This document shows, piece by piece, positions 55,399 to 63,749 of a stretch of 64,000 bases of DNA. The DNA is taken from positions 10,364 to 74,363 of the forward strand of contig UQUO01000010.1 in NCBI GenBank assembly GCA_900544295.1, in the 5' to 3' direction. The notes beneath the pieces were generated by a model. It saw only the letters and a program-made list of their open reading frames with translations. It searched no databases and was not told where the DNA came from. A program made the position numbers and the translations under genes. This DNA is from an uncultured Eubacteriales bacterium (GTDB taxonomy: Bacteria > Bacillota > Clostridia > Oscillospirales > Oscillospiraceae). The first letter of the stretch is position 1. Each line of letters starts with the position of its first letter.

Positions 55399-56721
55399 TT
55401 ACGTTTGGCGGCCCGCATATTTTTTTACCGCCCGCCGCAGCCTGAGCGCACTGAGCGTAAAGTTCAGGCACTCGTTAAAATATATTATACCTATGTACGC
55501 CGGCAGGGCACCGACTGGCAGCAGCTGCCAGACCAGCACGACGCCGAGCGCGGCGTCCAGGATATTGATGCCCATGCTCCACACCTGCTGACCCAGGCCC
55601 TTGAGGCAGCCGTCCACTATCATGTCCGTGTACATGATGGGAACGAGCGGCGCGAGCAGCCGGATGAAGCGCCCGGCTTCGGAGGAGTGGTACACCGCCT
55701 CGCCCAGCGGCCCGCCGAAGCGCCAGAGCAGCAGGGCAGCGGCCAGCGAGAAGGCGGCGCAGAGCTTCAGCAGCCCGCCGACGATGCGCCGTATCCCGGC
55801 CGTATCTCCCCGCATCTGCGCCTCTGTCAGCGTGGGGATGGTGAGCTCCGCCACGGCGCCCAGAAGGCAGGATGGAAATCCGATTATGGGCATCGCCATG
55901 CCCTGGATGACGCCGTAGCCGGCGAGGGCGGCGTCCGCCGAGAGCCCGGAGCGCCGGAAGCCCCTCGGCACCAGCAGGTGCTCAAGCGTCGAGAGCGCGC
56001 TGCGCGCATAGGCCGAGACGGCCAGCGGCAGGGCCACGCCGAACATCCGCGCCGTCAGACGCACGGAGCCGCCGCCGCGCTCCGCGTGCCGCCGCCTGTC
56101 GCCAAGGTAGAAGCAGAGCATCAGCCCCAGCGAGAGCATATCCGCCGCCGTGACGCCGGAGGCTACCGCCGCACAGCTGCGCTCTATGTCGCCCTCGGGC
56201 GCTCGCCCGAGGAAGAGCACGACGAGCCCCGCGCAGGCCAGCTGCTCCAGCAGATGAACGAGCGAGGGCTTCCAAATGCGCCCGCAGGCCGTGAAATAGC
56301 CCGAGAGCACGGAGGAGAGCGCGATGAAGGGCAGGCCGAAGGCGAGGATGCGCAGGCTCATTACCGTCCTGGCGTCGCCTATCCACAGAAAACCGATGGG
56401 CTCGGCAAAGAGGTAGAGTATCACGCAGGCCGCCGCGCCGAAGACCAGGCTGTAGGCCGCGCAGCGGCTCATCGCCCCGCCGACCCCGCCGCCGCGCCCG
56501 AGACCGATCTCCTCCGCCACGAGCCTGGTGACTGCGAAGCGTATGCCGCTGATGGCGAAGGTCGTGGCCAGCAGCTCCACGCTCATGACGAGCTGGTAGA
56601 GCCCTATGCCCGCCGCGCCTATGCGCCCGGCCAGCCAGGCCTGGAAGACCATACCTATGCAGCGCATGAGCAGCGAAGCCCCGGTCAGCAGCGCCGTATT
56701 CACGATTAGCCGCTTTTTCAT
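55399..56721 (-). CDS. SpoVB/MurJ-like polysaccharide flippase (MOP superfamily)
   Basis: The product is 440 residues with 12-14 hydrophobic segments. It starts MKKRLIVNTALLTGASLLMR, and features GIRFAVTRLVAEEIGLGRGG, SGYFTACGRIWKPSLVHLLE and GFPSCLLGAVAELTIPTLTE are typical of the stage V sporulation protein B group. Such proteins flip lipid-linked glycan precursors. The start codon directly follows the T-tract of the recG terminator; only GGGGG inside the hairpin could serve as a ribosome binding site. Confidence 0.85.
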   Translation of the reverse strand: MKKRLIVNTALLTGASLLMRCIGMVFQAWLAGRIGAAGIGLYQLVMSVELLATTFAISGIRFAVTRLVAEEIGLGRGGGVGGAMSRCAAYSLVFGAAACVILYLFAEPIGFLWIGDARTVMSLRILAFGLPFIALSSVLSGYFTACGRIWKPSLVHLLEQLACAGLVVLFLGRAPEGDIERSCAAVASGVTAADMLSLGLMLCFYLGDRRRHAERGGGSVRLTARMFGVALPLAVSAYARSALSTLEHLLVPRGFRRSGLSADAALAGYGVIQGMAMPIIGFPSCLLGAVAELTIPTLTEAQMRGDTAGIRRIVGGLLKLCAAFSLAAALLLWRFGGPLGEAVYHSSEAGRFIRLLAPLVPIMYTDMIVDGCLKGLGQQVWSMGINILDAALGVVLVWQLLPVGALPAYIGIIYFNECLNFTLSALRLRRAVKKYAGRQT

Positions 56722-56763
56722 AAAAAGAAACCCCCGCTTGTACTCATATGAGTATATGCGGGG
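56722..56763 (-). terminator. Terminator of recG abutting the flippase start codon
   Basis: CCCCGC and GCGGGG (56758-56763 with 56732-56737) enclose the palindrome ACTCATATGAGT, followed on the minus strand by GTTTCTTTTT. The last T is adjacent to the ATG at 56721. Confidence 0.75.
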
Positions 56764-56770
56764 ATGTCTC

Positions 56771-58819
56771 TCAGTTGAACCTGCCTCCGGAGCGGGCGAT
56801 GAGCTCTTCTGCCCGGCCGCGCAGCTGCGTGTTTTCCGGCGAGCGGAGGCCGGGGTCGGCCTTCAGCAGCGCCTGAGCCGCGGCCTGTGCGGATTTCAGG
56901 ACGTTCATGTCCGCGCCGAGGTCCGCGATGTGCAGCTCCGGCAGGCCGTGCTGACGGGAGCCGAAAAAGTCGCCCGGGCCGCGCAGGCGCAGGTCCTCCT
57001 CGGCTATCCTGAAGCCGTCGGAGATGTGCGTCATGGCCGAGAGCCTCGCGCGCGCCTCATCCCCCTTGGCGTCCGAGACGAGGATGCACCAGCTCTTGTG
57101 CTTGCCGCGCCCGACGCGCCCGCGCAGCTGGTGGAGCTGGGAGAGCCCGAAGCGCTCCGCGTTCTCAATGACCATGAGCGCCGCGTTGGGCACGTCCACT
57201 CCGACTTCTATGACCGTCGTGGAGACGAGAACGTCAGTTTCCCCGGCGGCGAAGGCGGCCATGACGGCGTCCTTGTCCCTGGCTTTCATCTTGCCGTGGA
57301 TGCAGGCGATTTTGAGCTCCGGCAGGGCGCGGCGCAGCTCCTCGGCGTGTTCCTCGGCGGATTTCAGCTCGTCCGCGCCCTCCTCGTCGTCCTCTATGCG
57401 CGGGCAAACGACGAAGGCCTGCCGCCCCTCGCCCGCGAGCTTGGCTATGAAGCCGTTGAGCCTCTCGCGGTAGCTGCTGTCCACGGCAAAGGTGTCCACC
57501 TTCTGCCTTCCCGGGGGCAGCTCGTCTATGAGGGAGACGTCCAGCTCCCCGTAGATGATGAGCGCCAGCGTGCGCGGGATGGGCGTTGCGGACATCACGA
57601 GGATGTGGGGCTGCGCGCCCTTGGCCGCGAGCTCCGACCTCTGCTGGACGCCGAAGCGGTGCTGCTCGTCCGTGACGACAAGGGCGAGGTCCTTGAATTC
57701 AACGCCCTCGGAGAGCAGGGCGTGCGTTCCTATGCATAAATCCACCTCGCCAGAGGCAAGGCCGGCGAGCACGGCGCGCTTTTCAGCGGCGCGCATGGAG
57801 CCCGTGAGCTTTGCGACTCTCAGCCCGAAGGGCGCGAGAAAGCCGGAGAGAGTGGCGAAGTGCTGCTCGGCGAGTATCTCCGTCGGGGCCATGAAGGCCG
57901 ACTGCGCCCCGGACTGGGCCGCATACCAGACACAGGCCGCGGCGACGAGGGTCTTGCCGCTGCCGACGTCGCCCTGGACGAGCCTGTTCATGAGCCTGCC
58001 GGAGCACATGTCCTCGACGGCCTCGCCTATGGCCCGCAGCTGCGCGCCCGTGGGCGTGAAGGGCAGGGTGGAGGTGAAGTCGGAGAGCTCCGCGCGCCGG
58101 AGCTTTGCGCCGAGGACCTTACCCCTGCCGCCGCGCAGCAGGCCGAGAGCGCAGACAAGGACGAAAAGCTCTTCGAAAACCAGCCTCCGCCGCGCCAGCT
58201 CCAGGGCGCGGAAGTCCTTGGGGAAGTGGATGTTTTCGTAGGCATAGCGCGCCGTGCACAGCCCGTGGTCGAGGGCCGTGTCCCCGGGCAGGTAGTCGGG
58301 CAGGCAGCCCGCGCAGGCCGTAAGCGCGCTCCGGACACAGTGTATGAGCACCTTCTGGCTGAGCCCCGCCGTCAGGCGGTAGACGGGCATGATGCGCCCC
58401 GTGGCATTGGAGGCCCCTTCGGGTTCAAAGAGGGGGTTTGCCATGCTCCGCAGGCCGTTCTGCACCGAGACGCGGCCGAAAAAGACGAGGCTCTGTCCGC
58501 GGTGCAGCTGGCTGCGGACATAGGCGCGGTTGAAGAAGTTTATAAACAGCGTCCCCGTCTCGTCCACTGCGCGGAGCTTCACCATCTCCATGCCGCCGCG
58601 GATGCGCACAAGCTGAGGCTCCTCGGCTACCATGGCGCGCACGCAGACGCTCTCGCCGTCTTCGAGGGCGGCGATGGGCTTGAAGCTGCTCCTGTCCTCA
58701 TAGGCGCGCGGGAAGTATGAGACAAGACCGGCGAGGTCGCGGATGCCCAGCTTTTCAAGACTGCGCGCCCTCGCCTCGCCTATACCCTTGATATATCTGA
58801 TGTCCGTGTCGAGCTGCAT
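56771..58819 (-). CDS. recG: ATP-dependent DNA helicase RecG
   Basis: The product is 682 residues from the ATG at 58819, which overlaps the mpg stop as TGATG. The wedge/OB domain comes first (IKGIGEARARSLEKLGIRDL), then helicase motifs: Walker A QGDVGSGKTLVAAA (about residue 280), TEQHRFGVQQR (DEQH-type box here VTDEQH), SATPIPRTLALIIYG, and STTVIEVGVDVPNA with QLRGRVGRG. It remodels stalled forks and branched DNA. It is coupled to the DNA repair gene mpg. Confidence 0.97.
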   Translation of the reverse strand: MQLDTDIRYIKGIGEARARSLEKLGIRDLAGLVSYFPRAYEDRSSFKPIAALEDGESVCVRAMVAEEPQLVRIRGGMEMVKLRAVDETGTLFINFFNRAYVRSQLHRGQSLVFFGRVSVQNGLRSMANPLFEPEGASNATGRIMPVYRLTAGLSQKVLIHCVRSALTACAGCLPDYLPGDTALDHGLCTARYAYENIHFPKDFRALELARRRLVFEELFVLVCALGLLRGGRGKVLGAKLRRAELSDFTSTLPFTPTGAQLRAIGEAVEDMCSGRLMNRLVQGDVGSGKTLVAAACVWYAAQSGAQSAFMAPTEILAEQHFATLSGFLAPFGLRVAKLTGSMRAAEKRAVLAGLASGEVDLCIGTHALLSEGVEFKDLALVVTDEQHRFGVQQRSELAAKGAQPHILVMSATPIPRTLALIIYGELDVSLIDELPPGRQKVDTFAVDSSYRERLNGFIAKLAGEGRQAFVVCPRIEDDEEGADELKSAEEHAEELRRALPELKIACIHGKMKARDKDAVMAAFAAGETDVLVSTTVIEVGVDVPNAALMVIENAERFGLSQLHQLRGRVGRGKHKSWCILVSDAKGDEARARLSAMTHISDGFRIAEEDLRLRGPGDFFGSRQHGLPELHIADLGADMNVLKSAQAAAQALLKADPGLRSPENTQLRGRAEELIARSGGRFN

Positions 58820-59331
58820 CAGTCGAACCTCGCTTTGAATCTCCACAGCCTGTCCCTGTCAGCTTCGTCCGCATAGGCTATGCCCACACGTTTGTCTGTA
58901 GTTATGTAAACCTTTCTCTCCTCGTCCTCAATGCGCAGCAGGCTGGAGGAGGCAATGTCGGCGCCGTTGAACTCGCCCGTGATGTCCAGCCTCTTTGTGA
59001 GCTTTCCGGGGCCTTCAAAGCCGAGACAGGCGCGGATTAGCACGCCCTGAGGGAAGTCCTCGGGGCCTGTTATGACGTTTAGGAGCCAGTGGATGCCGTA
59101 GCAGAGGTAGACGTAGACGGCCCCGCCGGGGCGGTAGAGCATCTCGGTGCGCTTCGTGCGGCCGCGGTGCGCGTGGCAGGCTGTGTCCTCCTCGCCGCGG
59201 TAGACTTCGGTCTCGGTGATGAGGAGGCGGCGCTCGCTGCCGTCGGGATAGCTGCGCACCAGGGCCTTGCCGAGCAGCTCGGGCGCGACATCGAGCGCGT
59301 CACGGGAGAAAAATCCGCTGCCAAGTCTCAT
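58819..59331 (-). CDS. 3-methyladenine DNA glycosylase (MPG/AAG family)
   Basis: The product is 170 residues, slightly shorter than the usual 190-200. Family motifs are LGSGFFSRDALDVAPELLGK, ITETEVYRGEEDTACHAHRG (catalytic Glu and Tyr), YRPGGAVYVYLCYGIHWLLN and a C-terminal GPGKLTKRLDI. It removes alkylated purines. It overlaps apbE by 4 nt upstream and recG by 1 nt downstream. Confidence 0.94.
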   Translation of the reverse strand: MRLGSGFFSRDALDVAPELLGKALVRSYPDGSERRLLITETEVYRGEEDTACHAHRGRTKRTEMLYRPGGAVYVYLCYGIHWLLNVITGPEDFPQGVLIRACLGFEGPGKLTKRLDITGEFNGADIASSSLLRIEDEERKVYITTDKRVGIAYADEADRDRLWRFKARFD

Positions 59332-60377
59332 CGTCTTGAAAGGGATTCGACAGAGTAGTCGTTGTTGCTGAGGGTGAAGCTGTCGCGCACCCCTTCGGAG
59401 ACTACTATGCGCTGGTCGTCGGTGATGAGTATTATTTCAAAGCCGCTGTTGTTTTTGTAGAATTTTTTGGCGTCGTCCTCACCCATTACGCACAGCGCGG
59501 TGGAAAGCGCGTCGGCGTAGGTCCCGTTCTCGCAGATGACGGTGGCGGAGAGCAGTCCGTTTTCGACGGGGAAGCCGTCGGAGGGGTCGATTATGTGCGT
59601 CCAGCGGTTGCCGTCGCCGTCCACGAAGTAGCGGAGATAGCCGCCGGAGGTGACGACGGCGGTGTCCTCACCGACGTCGAGCAGGGCGAGGTAGTTACCT
59701 GTGTTTACGGGGTCCTGGAGGGCGACTATCCAGTCAGAGCCGTCGGGCTTGGTGCCGAGGGTCTGGACGGTGCCGCCGAAGGAGACGATGCCGCTTTCGA
59801 CTCCGGCCTGCCGGAGGGCGCGCACGGCGTACATTGCGGCGCAGCCTCGCGCGACGGAGGCGAAGGTAAGTTCCATGCCGGCCGGCATGGTGAGCAGATA
59901 TGAGTCCGTGCCCGCCATCGCGGAGATAGATACGGAGGAGAAACCGACCTTTTGCAGCAGGCTCTCGATCTCAGCCTCTGAGGGGACAGTGTAGCGCCCG
60001 TCCACAAAGCCCCAGGCCTTGACGAGTGGGTAGACGCTCAAATCGAGCGCGCCTTGTGTGGCGGTGTAGACCTCCATGGCGGTCTGGCACATCTCCGCTA
60101 CCTGGCCGGTGACGACGACGCCCTCGCCGCTGGAGTTGTTTATGTTATAGAGGGTACTGCCCTCGCGTTCTGGGTCGAGGGCGGAGTCGATAGAGCTGAT
60201 GACTGAGGCGGCGGCCTTGAGCCCTGCCTCGGCATTTTTGCCGTAGGCCTTGAGCGAGACGGAGGAATTCATGGCAAAGAGCTGGTTCTCCACAGCCTCC
60301 ACCTGACCGCAGGCCGAAAGAGAGAGCGCGCAGCCCAAGGCGAGCAGCGCGGCGATGAATTTTCTGAAAGTCTTCAT
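59328..60377 (-). CDS. apbE: ApbE-like FAD:protein FMN transferase lipoprotein
   Basis: The product is 349 residues with a lipoprotein signal (ALGCALSLSAC, Cys23). ApbE features are the FAD-binding start FAMNSSVSLKAYG, SVISSIDSALDPEREGSTLYN, LSVYPLVKAWGF and the catalytic-region THIIDPSDGFPV with YADALSTALCVMG. Two usual motifs are changed: GGIAKGYA reads FASVARGCA and the GGN region reads SFGGTVQTLG. ApbE covalently attaches FMN to Thr/Ser of flavoproteins outside the membrane. It is the first gene of the apbE-mpg-recG unit. Confidence 0.9.
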   Translation of the reverse strand: MKTFRKFIAALLALGCALSLSACGQVEAVENQLFAMNSSVSLKAYGKNAEAGLKAAASVISSIDSALDPEREGSTLYNINNSSGEGVVVTGQVAEMCQTAMEVYTATQGALDLSVYPLVKAWGFVDGRYTVPSEAEIESLLQKVGFSSVSISAMAGTDSYLLTMPAGMELTFASVARGCAAMYAVRALRQAGVESGIVSFGGTVQTLGTKPDGSDWIVALQDPVNTGNYLALLDVGEDTAVVTSGGYLRYFVDGDGNRWTHIIDPSDGFPVENGLLSATVICENGTYADALSTALCVMGEDDAKKFYKNNSGFEIILITDDQRIVVSEGVRDSFTLSNNDYSVESLSRR

Positions 60378-60412
60378 ACGCGCGAACCTCTGTGAGAAAT
60401 TGCTTTTTTAAG

Positions 60413-60441
60413 AGTATAGCACAAGGCGCGGAAATAGGCAA
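60413..60441 (-). promoter_or_regulatory. Promoter of apbE-mpg-recG
   Basis: TTGCCT (60441-60436), a 17-nt spacer and TATACT (60418-60413) on the minus strand, about 36 nt before the apbE ATG. Confidence 0.65.
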
Positions 60442-60450
60442 ACTTAACTA

Positions 60451-60479
60451 TTTACTTTGCGGAGCTGATTTGCTATAAT
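60451..60479 (+). promoter_or_regulatory. Promoter of tRNA-Arg
   Basis: TTTACT (60451-60456), a 17-nt spacer and TATAAT (60474-60479) with an extended TGC; the mature tRNA begins 13 nt later. Confidence 0.7.
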
Positions 60480-60491
60480 GCATTGGTAAAC

Positions 60492-60568
60492 GCGCCCGTA
60501 GCTCAGCTGGATAGAGTGTCAGACTCCGACTCTGAAGGTCGTGGGTTCGAATCCCGTCGGGCGTACCA
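60492..60568 (+). tRNA. tRNA-Arg(CCG)
   Basis: This is a 77-nt cloverleaf with encoded CCA. The acceptor arms GCGCCCG and CGGGCGT pair (one G-U), the D arm is GCTC/GAGT and the anticodon stem TCAGA/TCTGA closes loop CTCCGAC, giving anticodon CCG (codon CGG). The T arm GTGGG-TTCGAAT-CCCGT is canonical. Confidence 0.95.
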
Positions 60569-60653
60569 GAGGCGAGGGGCCGGAGCCGGAGCGCTCCGGC
60601 CTTTCCCGTATTTTCGGCCGGTCGCTGCCAGGAGTGAAAGAGGGAGGAAAACG

Positions 60654-60869
60654 ATGCAAAAGGTGGTCTACATCAGCAACAGCCGCGATTTGGCAGAAAA
60701 GACGGACGTCAACGAAAACAAGTATCTTGCCCGCATCAACAAGCTGCTGGAGGACGGCTGGACCGTTGCCCAGATGAACACGCAGACCGTGGACGTTGAC
60801 CCCAGGCTTGATGGCTGCCTCCACAAGGAGACGCTGGTCTCCTTTGTCATACTCGAAAAAAACCAATAA
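60654..60869 (+). CDS. Small conserved hypothetical protein (possibly DUF4177-like)
   Basis: The product is 71 residues. The ATG at 60654 follows AGGGAGGA by 6 nt. The sequence MQKVVYISNSRDLAEKTDVN, NKYLARINKLLEDGWTVAQM and ETLVSFVILEKNQ reads as a beta-alpha-beta fold with LLEDGW, reminiscent of DUF4177 proteins. No function is known. It is probably co-transcribed with tRNA-Arg and ends in a good terminator. Confidence 0.75.
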   Translation: MQKVVYISNSRDLAEKTDVNENKYLARINKLLEDGWTVAQMNTQTVDVDPRLDGCLHKETLVSFVILEKNQ

Positions 60870-60884
60870 AGCGCACACGCGTCA

Positions 60885-60920
60885 AGGCCGGAGCGAAGAG
60901 AGCTTGCCCCGGCCTTTTTG
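60885..60920 (+). terminator. Terminator after the tRNA-Arg/small protein unit
   Basis: AAGGCCGG and CCGGCCTT form an 8-bp stem with an 17-nt loop followed by TTTTTG. It stands between convergent genes. Confidence 0.8.
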
Positions 60921-60932
60921 CGCACTCAGGTC

Positions 60933-61598
60933 TCAGTACCCGCCCTTTTCTCCCCCCGGCTGGCCGTAGGAGGCGAAGCGGCGGCGGACGGCGGCCATCT
61001 GGCCGTCGCTGAGGACGCGCGGGCTGCCTATGCACAGCGCGCGGTACTGGAGCTCCGCCGTGTATTCCAGGTTCACCGCCAGGCTGAAGGCCGCGCCTAT
61101 GTCGCCGCCCAGGGCCACAAGGCCGTGGTTCGACAGCAGCACCGCCCGGCCCTCGCCGCAGGTCTCGACGGCGGCCTCGGCCAGCTCCGGCGTGCCGAAG
61201 GTGCAGTAGGGAGCGCAGGGTACGGCGTTCACTCCCGCGTCCGCCATAGCGTAGTGTACCGCGCGGATGGGCTCGCCCAGCACGGCGAAGGTCGTGCAGT
61301 ACACAGAGTGCGTGTGCACCACCGCCCGCACCTCGGGCTTCGCCCGGTAGAAGGCCGCGTGCAGGCCCCATTCGCTCGAAGGCCGCCGCGTGCTGTCCAC
61401 GATCCGGCCTTCCGTATCCAGGACGACTACATCCTCCGCCCGGGTGGCGAAGTAATCCATGCCGGAGGGGCTTATGGCCATGAGGCCGCTCCCCGGTTCA
61501 AATATGCTGATGTTTCCGCTGGTGCCGGGGCAGAGGCCCGCGGCGCTCAGCTTCCTGCCGTATTCGGCCACGAGCTCCCGCTCCGCCGCCATAAGCAT
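60933..61598 (-). CDS. Class II aldolase/adducin family protein (fuculose-phosphate aldolase-like)
   Basis: The product is 221 residues from the ATG at 61598, 6 nt after GGAGGTGG. The zinc histidines appear as VVHTHSVYCTTFAVLG and LLSNHGLVALGGD; the catalytic glutamate region is RRPSSEWGLHAAFYRAKPEV and the phosphate loop is GTSGNISIFEPGSG. It cleaves a phosphorylated deoxy-sugar or related hydroxy-acyl compound to dihydroxyacetone phosphate and an aldehyde, or acts as a ribulose-5-P epimerase-like enzyme. No sugar kinase or isomerase is adjacent. Confidence 0.88.
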   Translation of the reverse strand: MLMAAERELVAEYGRKLSAAGLCPGTSGNISIFEPGSGLMAISPSGMDYFATRAEDVVVLDTEGRIVDSTRRPSSEWGLHAAFYRAKPEVRAVVHTHSVYCTTFAVLGEPIRAVHYAMADAGVNAVPCAPYCTFGTPELAEAAVETCGEGRAVLLSNHGLVALGGDIGAAFSLAVNLEYTAELQYRALCIGSPRVLSDGQMAAVRRRFASYGQPGGEKGGY

Positions 61599-61631
61599 CT
61601 GAGACCACCTCCAAAGCAATTTGTATACTGA

Positions 61632-61660
61632 CTAATATCACAGTCCGCCGCCCAGGGCAA
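61632..61660 (-). promoter_or_regulatory. Promoter of the class II aldolase gene
   Basis: TTGCCC (61660-61655), a 17-nt spacer and TATTAG (61637-61632) on the minus strand. The -10 region contains ATTAGTCA, which also occurs in the neighbouring operator at 61738-61745. Confidence 0.5.
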
Positions 61661-61691
61661 GGGGCGGCGAAAAATTTTCTCCCCGCCCCTC

Positions 61692-61720
61692 TTGACACGC
61701 GGCGTAGGCCGTGGTATATT
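61692..61720 (+). promoter_or_regulatory. Promoter of the YtrA-type regulator/ABC operon
   Basis: TTGACA (61692-61697), a 17-nt spacer and TATATT (61715-61720). It is a strong sigma-A promoter directly upstream of a palindromic operator. Confidence 0.8.
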
Positions 61721-61729
61721 GCAGCCACA

Positions 61730-61755
61730 GTTAGTTAATTAGTCAAGTAACTAAC
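61730..61755. promoter_or_regulatory. GntR/YtrA operator
   Basis: GTTAGTTA and TAACTAAC form a perfect 8-bp inverted repeat spaced by 10 bp, placed at about +3 to +28 of the transcript. YtrA-subfamily regulators bind such sites in front of their own operons, so autorepression is expected. Confidence 0.7.
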
Positions 61756-61777
61756 CGACACACCAGGAGGTGAGCCA

Positions 61778-62149
61778 ATGGCAGGCTTTGATGAGTCCAG
61801 ACCGATCTTCCTCCAGCTTGCGGAGATGTTGGAGGACGGGATAATTTCCGGCGCGTTTCCGGAGGAGGGGCAGATACCCTCCATCACGGAATACTCCGCC
61901 GCGCTGAAGATCAATCCCGCAACGGCGCTCAAGGGCATCAACCTGCTCGTGGAGGAAGGCCTCATCTACAAGAAGAGGGGCGTAGGCATGTTCGTCTCCA
62001 CCGGCGCAAGAGAAAAGCTGCTGCAAAAGCGGCGCGAGAGTTTTTATGTAAACCTGGCAAAGCCCACGGCGAAGGAGGCCAGAGCGCTGGGTCTCTCGCT
62101 TGCGGAGCTTCAGAAAATGATGGAAAGAGGATATAACGATGGCGATTGA
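61778..62149 (+). CDS. GntR-family transcriptional regulator (YtrA subfamily)
   Basis: The product is 123 residues, the short YtrA type without a large effector domain. The winged helix is PIFLQLAEMLEDGIISGAF, QIPSITEYSAALKINPATAL and LVEEGLIYKKRGVGMFV. A C-terminal helix follows. AGGAGGTG precedes the ATG. It overlaps the ABC ATPase gene and should repress this operon until an envelope stress or peptide signal appears. Confidence 0.92.
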   Translation: MAGFDESRPIFLQLAEMLEDGIISGAFPEEGQIPSITEYSAALKINPATALKGINLLVEEGLIYKKRGVGMFVSTGAREKLLQKRRESFYVNLAKPTAKEARALGLSLAELQKMMERGYNDGD

Positions 62150-62996
62150 GCTGAAAAACATATCCAAAAGTTTTGGCGGCGTCCATGCGCTCTCAGACGT
62201 GAGCCTGACTTTCGGCGGCGGGAAGATATACGGTCTGCTGGGCCCTAACGGCGCGGGCAAGACGACGCTGCTGAACATAATAACGAACCGCCTCTACGCT
62301 GACAGCGGCGAGGTGACGATAGACGGCGAGGCTGCGCCGGGGCGCGACAGGGCGCTGGGCAAGGTGTACATGATGGCCGAGCAGAACCTGTTCCCGGAGA
62401 GCATGAAAGTGAAGGGCGCGCTTAAGGTGACGGCGGACTTCCTGCCGAGTTTCGACCTGGAGCTGGCGATGTCGCTGGCGAAGAAATTCGACCTGCCCCT
62501 GAGCAAGAAGGTCAAGGCCCTCTCGACGGGCTATTCGAGCATCCTGCGCCTGGTGCTGGCGCTCTCGGCGGGGACGCCCTACGTCATCTTCGACGAGCCT
62601 GTGCTGGGCCTGGACGCGCAGCACAGGGACATATTCTACCGGCTGCTGATGGAGCACTGCGGCGGGGGAGAACAGACGGTCATCCTCTCGACGCACCTCA
62701 TCCAGGAGGCTGCGCAGCTCATAGAGCACGCGGTCATCATAAAGGGCGGCAAGATCCTGCGCGACGCCTCGGCTGAGGCTCTGACGGGCGCTGCGCACAC
62801 GGTGACGGGCCCTGCGGGCCTCGTGGACGGCTACACGGCGGGCCGCAAGCTCCTGAGCGAGACGGCCATAGGCGGCCTCAAGACCGCCTGCGTCGAGGGC
62901 GAGCCCGACGCGCGCATCCCCGCGGGCCTCGAAATAAGCCCGATGGGCCTGCAGGACTATTTTATAAGTCTCATGAACGAGGAGGATGTAAAATGA
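62139..62996 (+). CDS. ABC transporter ATP-binding protein (YtrB-like)
   Basis: The product is 285 residues. Walker A is GPNGAGKT (35-42), the signature is changed to LSTGYSSILRLVLALS, and Walker B is YVIFDEPVLGLDAQ followed by STHLIQE. The LSTGY form is common in YtrB-type ATPases linked to GntR regulators. About 60 C-terminal residues extend beyond the ATPase core. It overlaps regulator and permease genes (11 and 4 nt). Confidence 0.92.
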   Translation: MAIELKNISKSFGGVHALSDVSLTFGGGKIYGLLGPNGAGKTTLLNIITNRLYADSGEVTIDGEAAPGRDRALGKVYMMAEQNLFPESMKVKGALKVTADFLPSFDLELAMSLAKKFDLPLSKKVKALSTGYSSILRLVLALSAGTPYVIFDEPVLGLDAQHRDIFYRLLMEHCGGGEQTVILSTHLIQEAAQLIEHAVIIKGGKILRDASAEALTGAAHTVTGPAGLVDGYTAGRKLLSETAIGGLKTACVEGEPDARIPAGLEISPMGLQDYFISLMNEEDVK

Positions 62997-63721
62997 ACTT
63001 CCTGCCGATCTTCAAATACCGGCTCAAAGACGACATGAAGGCTGTGGGCGTGTTCCTGATAGTCACGCTGCTTTGCATGGTGCTCGTGGTCTACGGCATA
63101 ATGATCATGGTATCTGAGATAAATGACCGGGTAGTGTCGAATTTCTCGATGGCCCTGACGGTGTTTTCTTTTGTGATAGGGATAGTCACCGTGCGTGAGG
63201 ATTTGAGGCTGGGCATCCAGAACGGCGTCTCGCGCGGTACCAGCCTTGCGGCCTGCTTTACGGCCAATGTCGTGGCGTCTTTGGCGGCGGCGCTGGGAGT
63301 GACGTTCGTAGAATGGCTTTCGGCGGCCACGCAGGAAGCGACAAATGCGACGCTGGTGAGCTTTTATGCCATGATATACGGCGAGGACCTGAGCCTGTCC
63401 GGCCAGCTGAGGAGCTTTCTGCTGAGCTTTGTGTGGAGCGGCTCGGCTGTGTTCGTGGGCAGCTTCCTGTCGCTGCTGTACTGGCGGCTCACGAAGCTGT
63501 GGCGCTGGATAGTGTCCCTGGGCATGGGCGCGGCGCTCATCCTGCTGCTGAACGCCGCAGTGATAAGCGGCGGGTTCATGGACAAAGTGCTGGCTTTCCT
63601 CCGCTGGCTGGGCGCGGCCCCGCTGAACCTGTGCCTGTTTCTCATCGGCGTGGCAGTCATGTTCGCCGTCTTCGACTGGCTCCTGACCCGCCGCGCCCCC
63701 ATCACCGCCGCGACTGCGTGA
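62993..63721 (+). CDS. ABC transporter permease
   Basis: The product is 242 residues with six hydrophobic segments (about 19-42, 50-68, 86-108, 135-160, 170-190 and 210-232). The segment VREDLRLGIQNGVSRGTSLAA resembles export permeases of the ABC-2 type. With the overlapping ATPase it forms a small efflux system of unknown substrate. Confidence 0.82.
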   Translation: MNFLPIFKYRLKDDMKAVGVFLIVTLLCMVLVVYGIMIMVSEINDRVVSNFSMALTVFSFVIGIVTVREDLRLGIQNGVSRGTSLAACFTANVVASLAAALGVTFVEWLSAATQEATNATLVSFYAMIYGEDLSLSGQLRSFLLSFVWSGSAVFVGSFLSLLYWRLTKLWRWIVSLGMGAALILLLNAAVISGGFMDKVLAFLRWLGAAPLNLCLFLIGVAVMFAVFDWLLTRRAPITAATA

Positions 63722-63749
63722 AAAAGGTGGATAAACGATACAACCAAGG

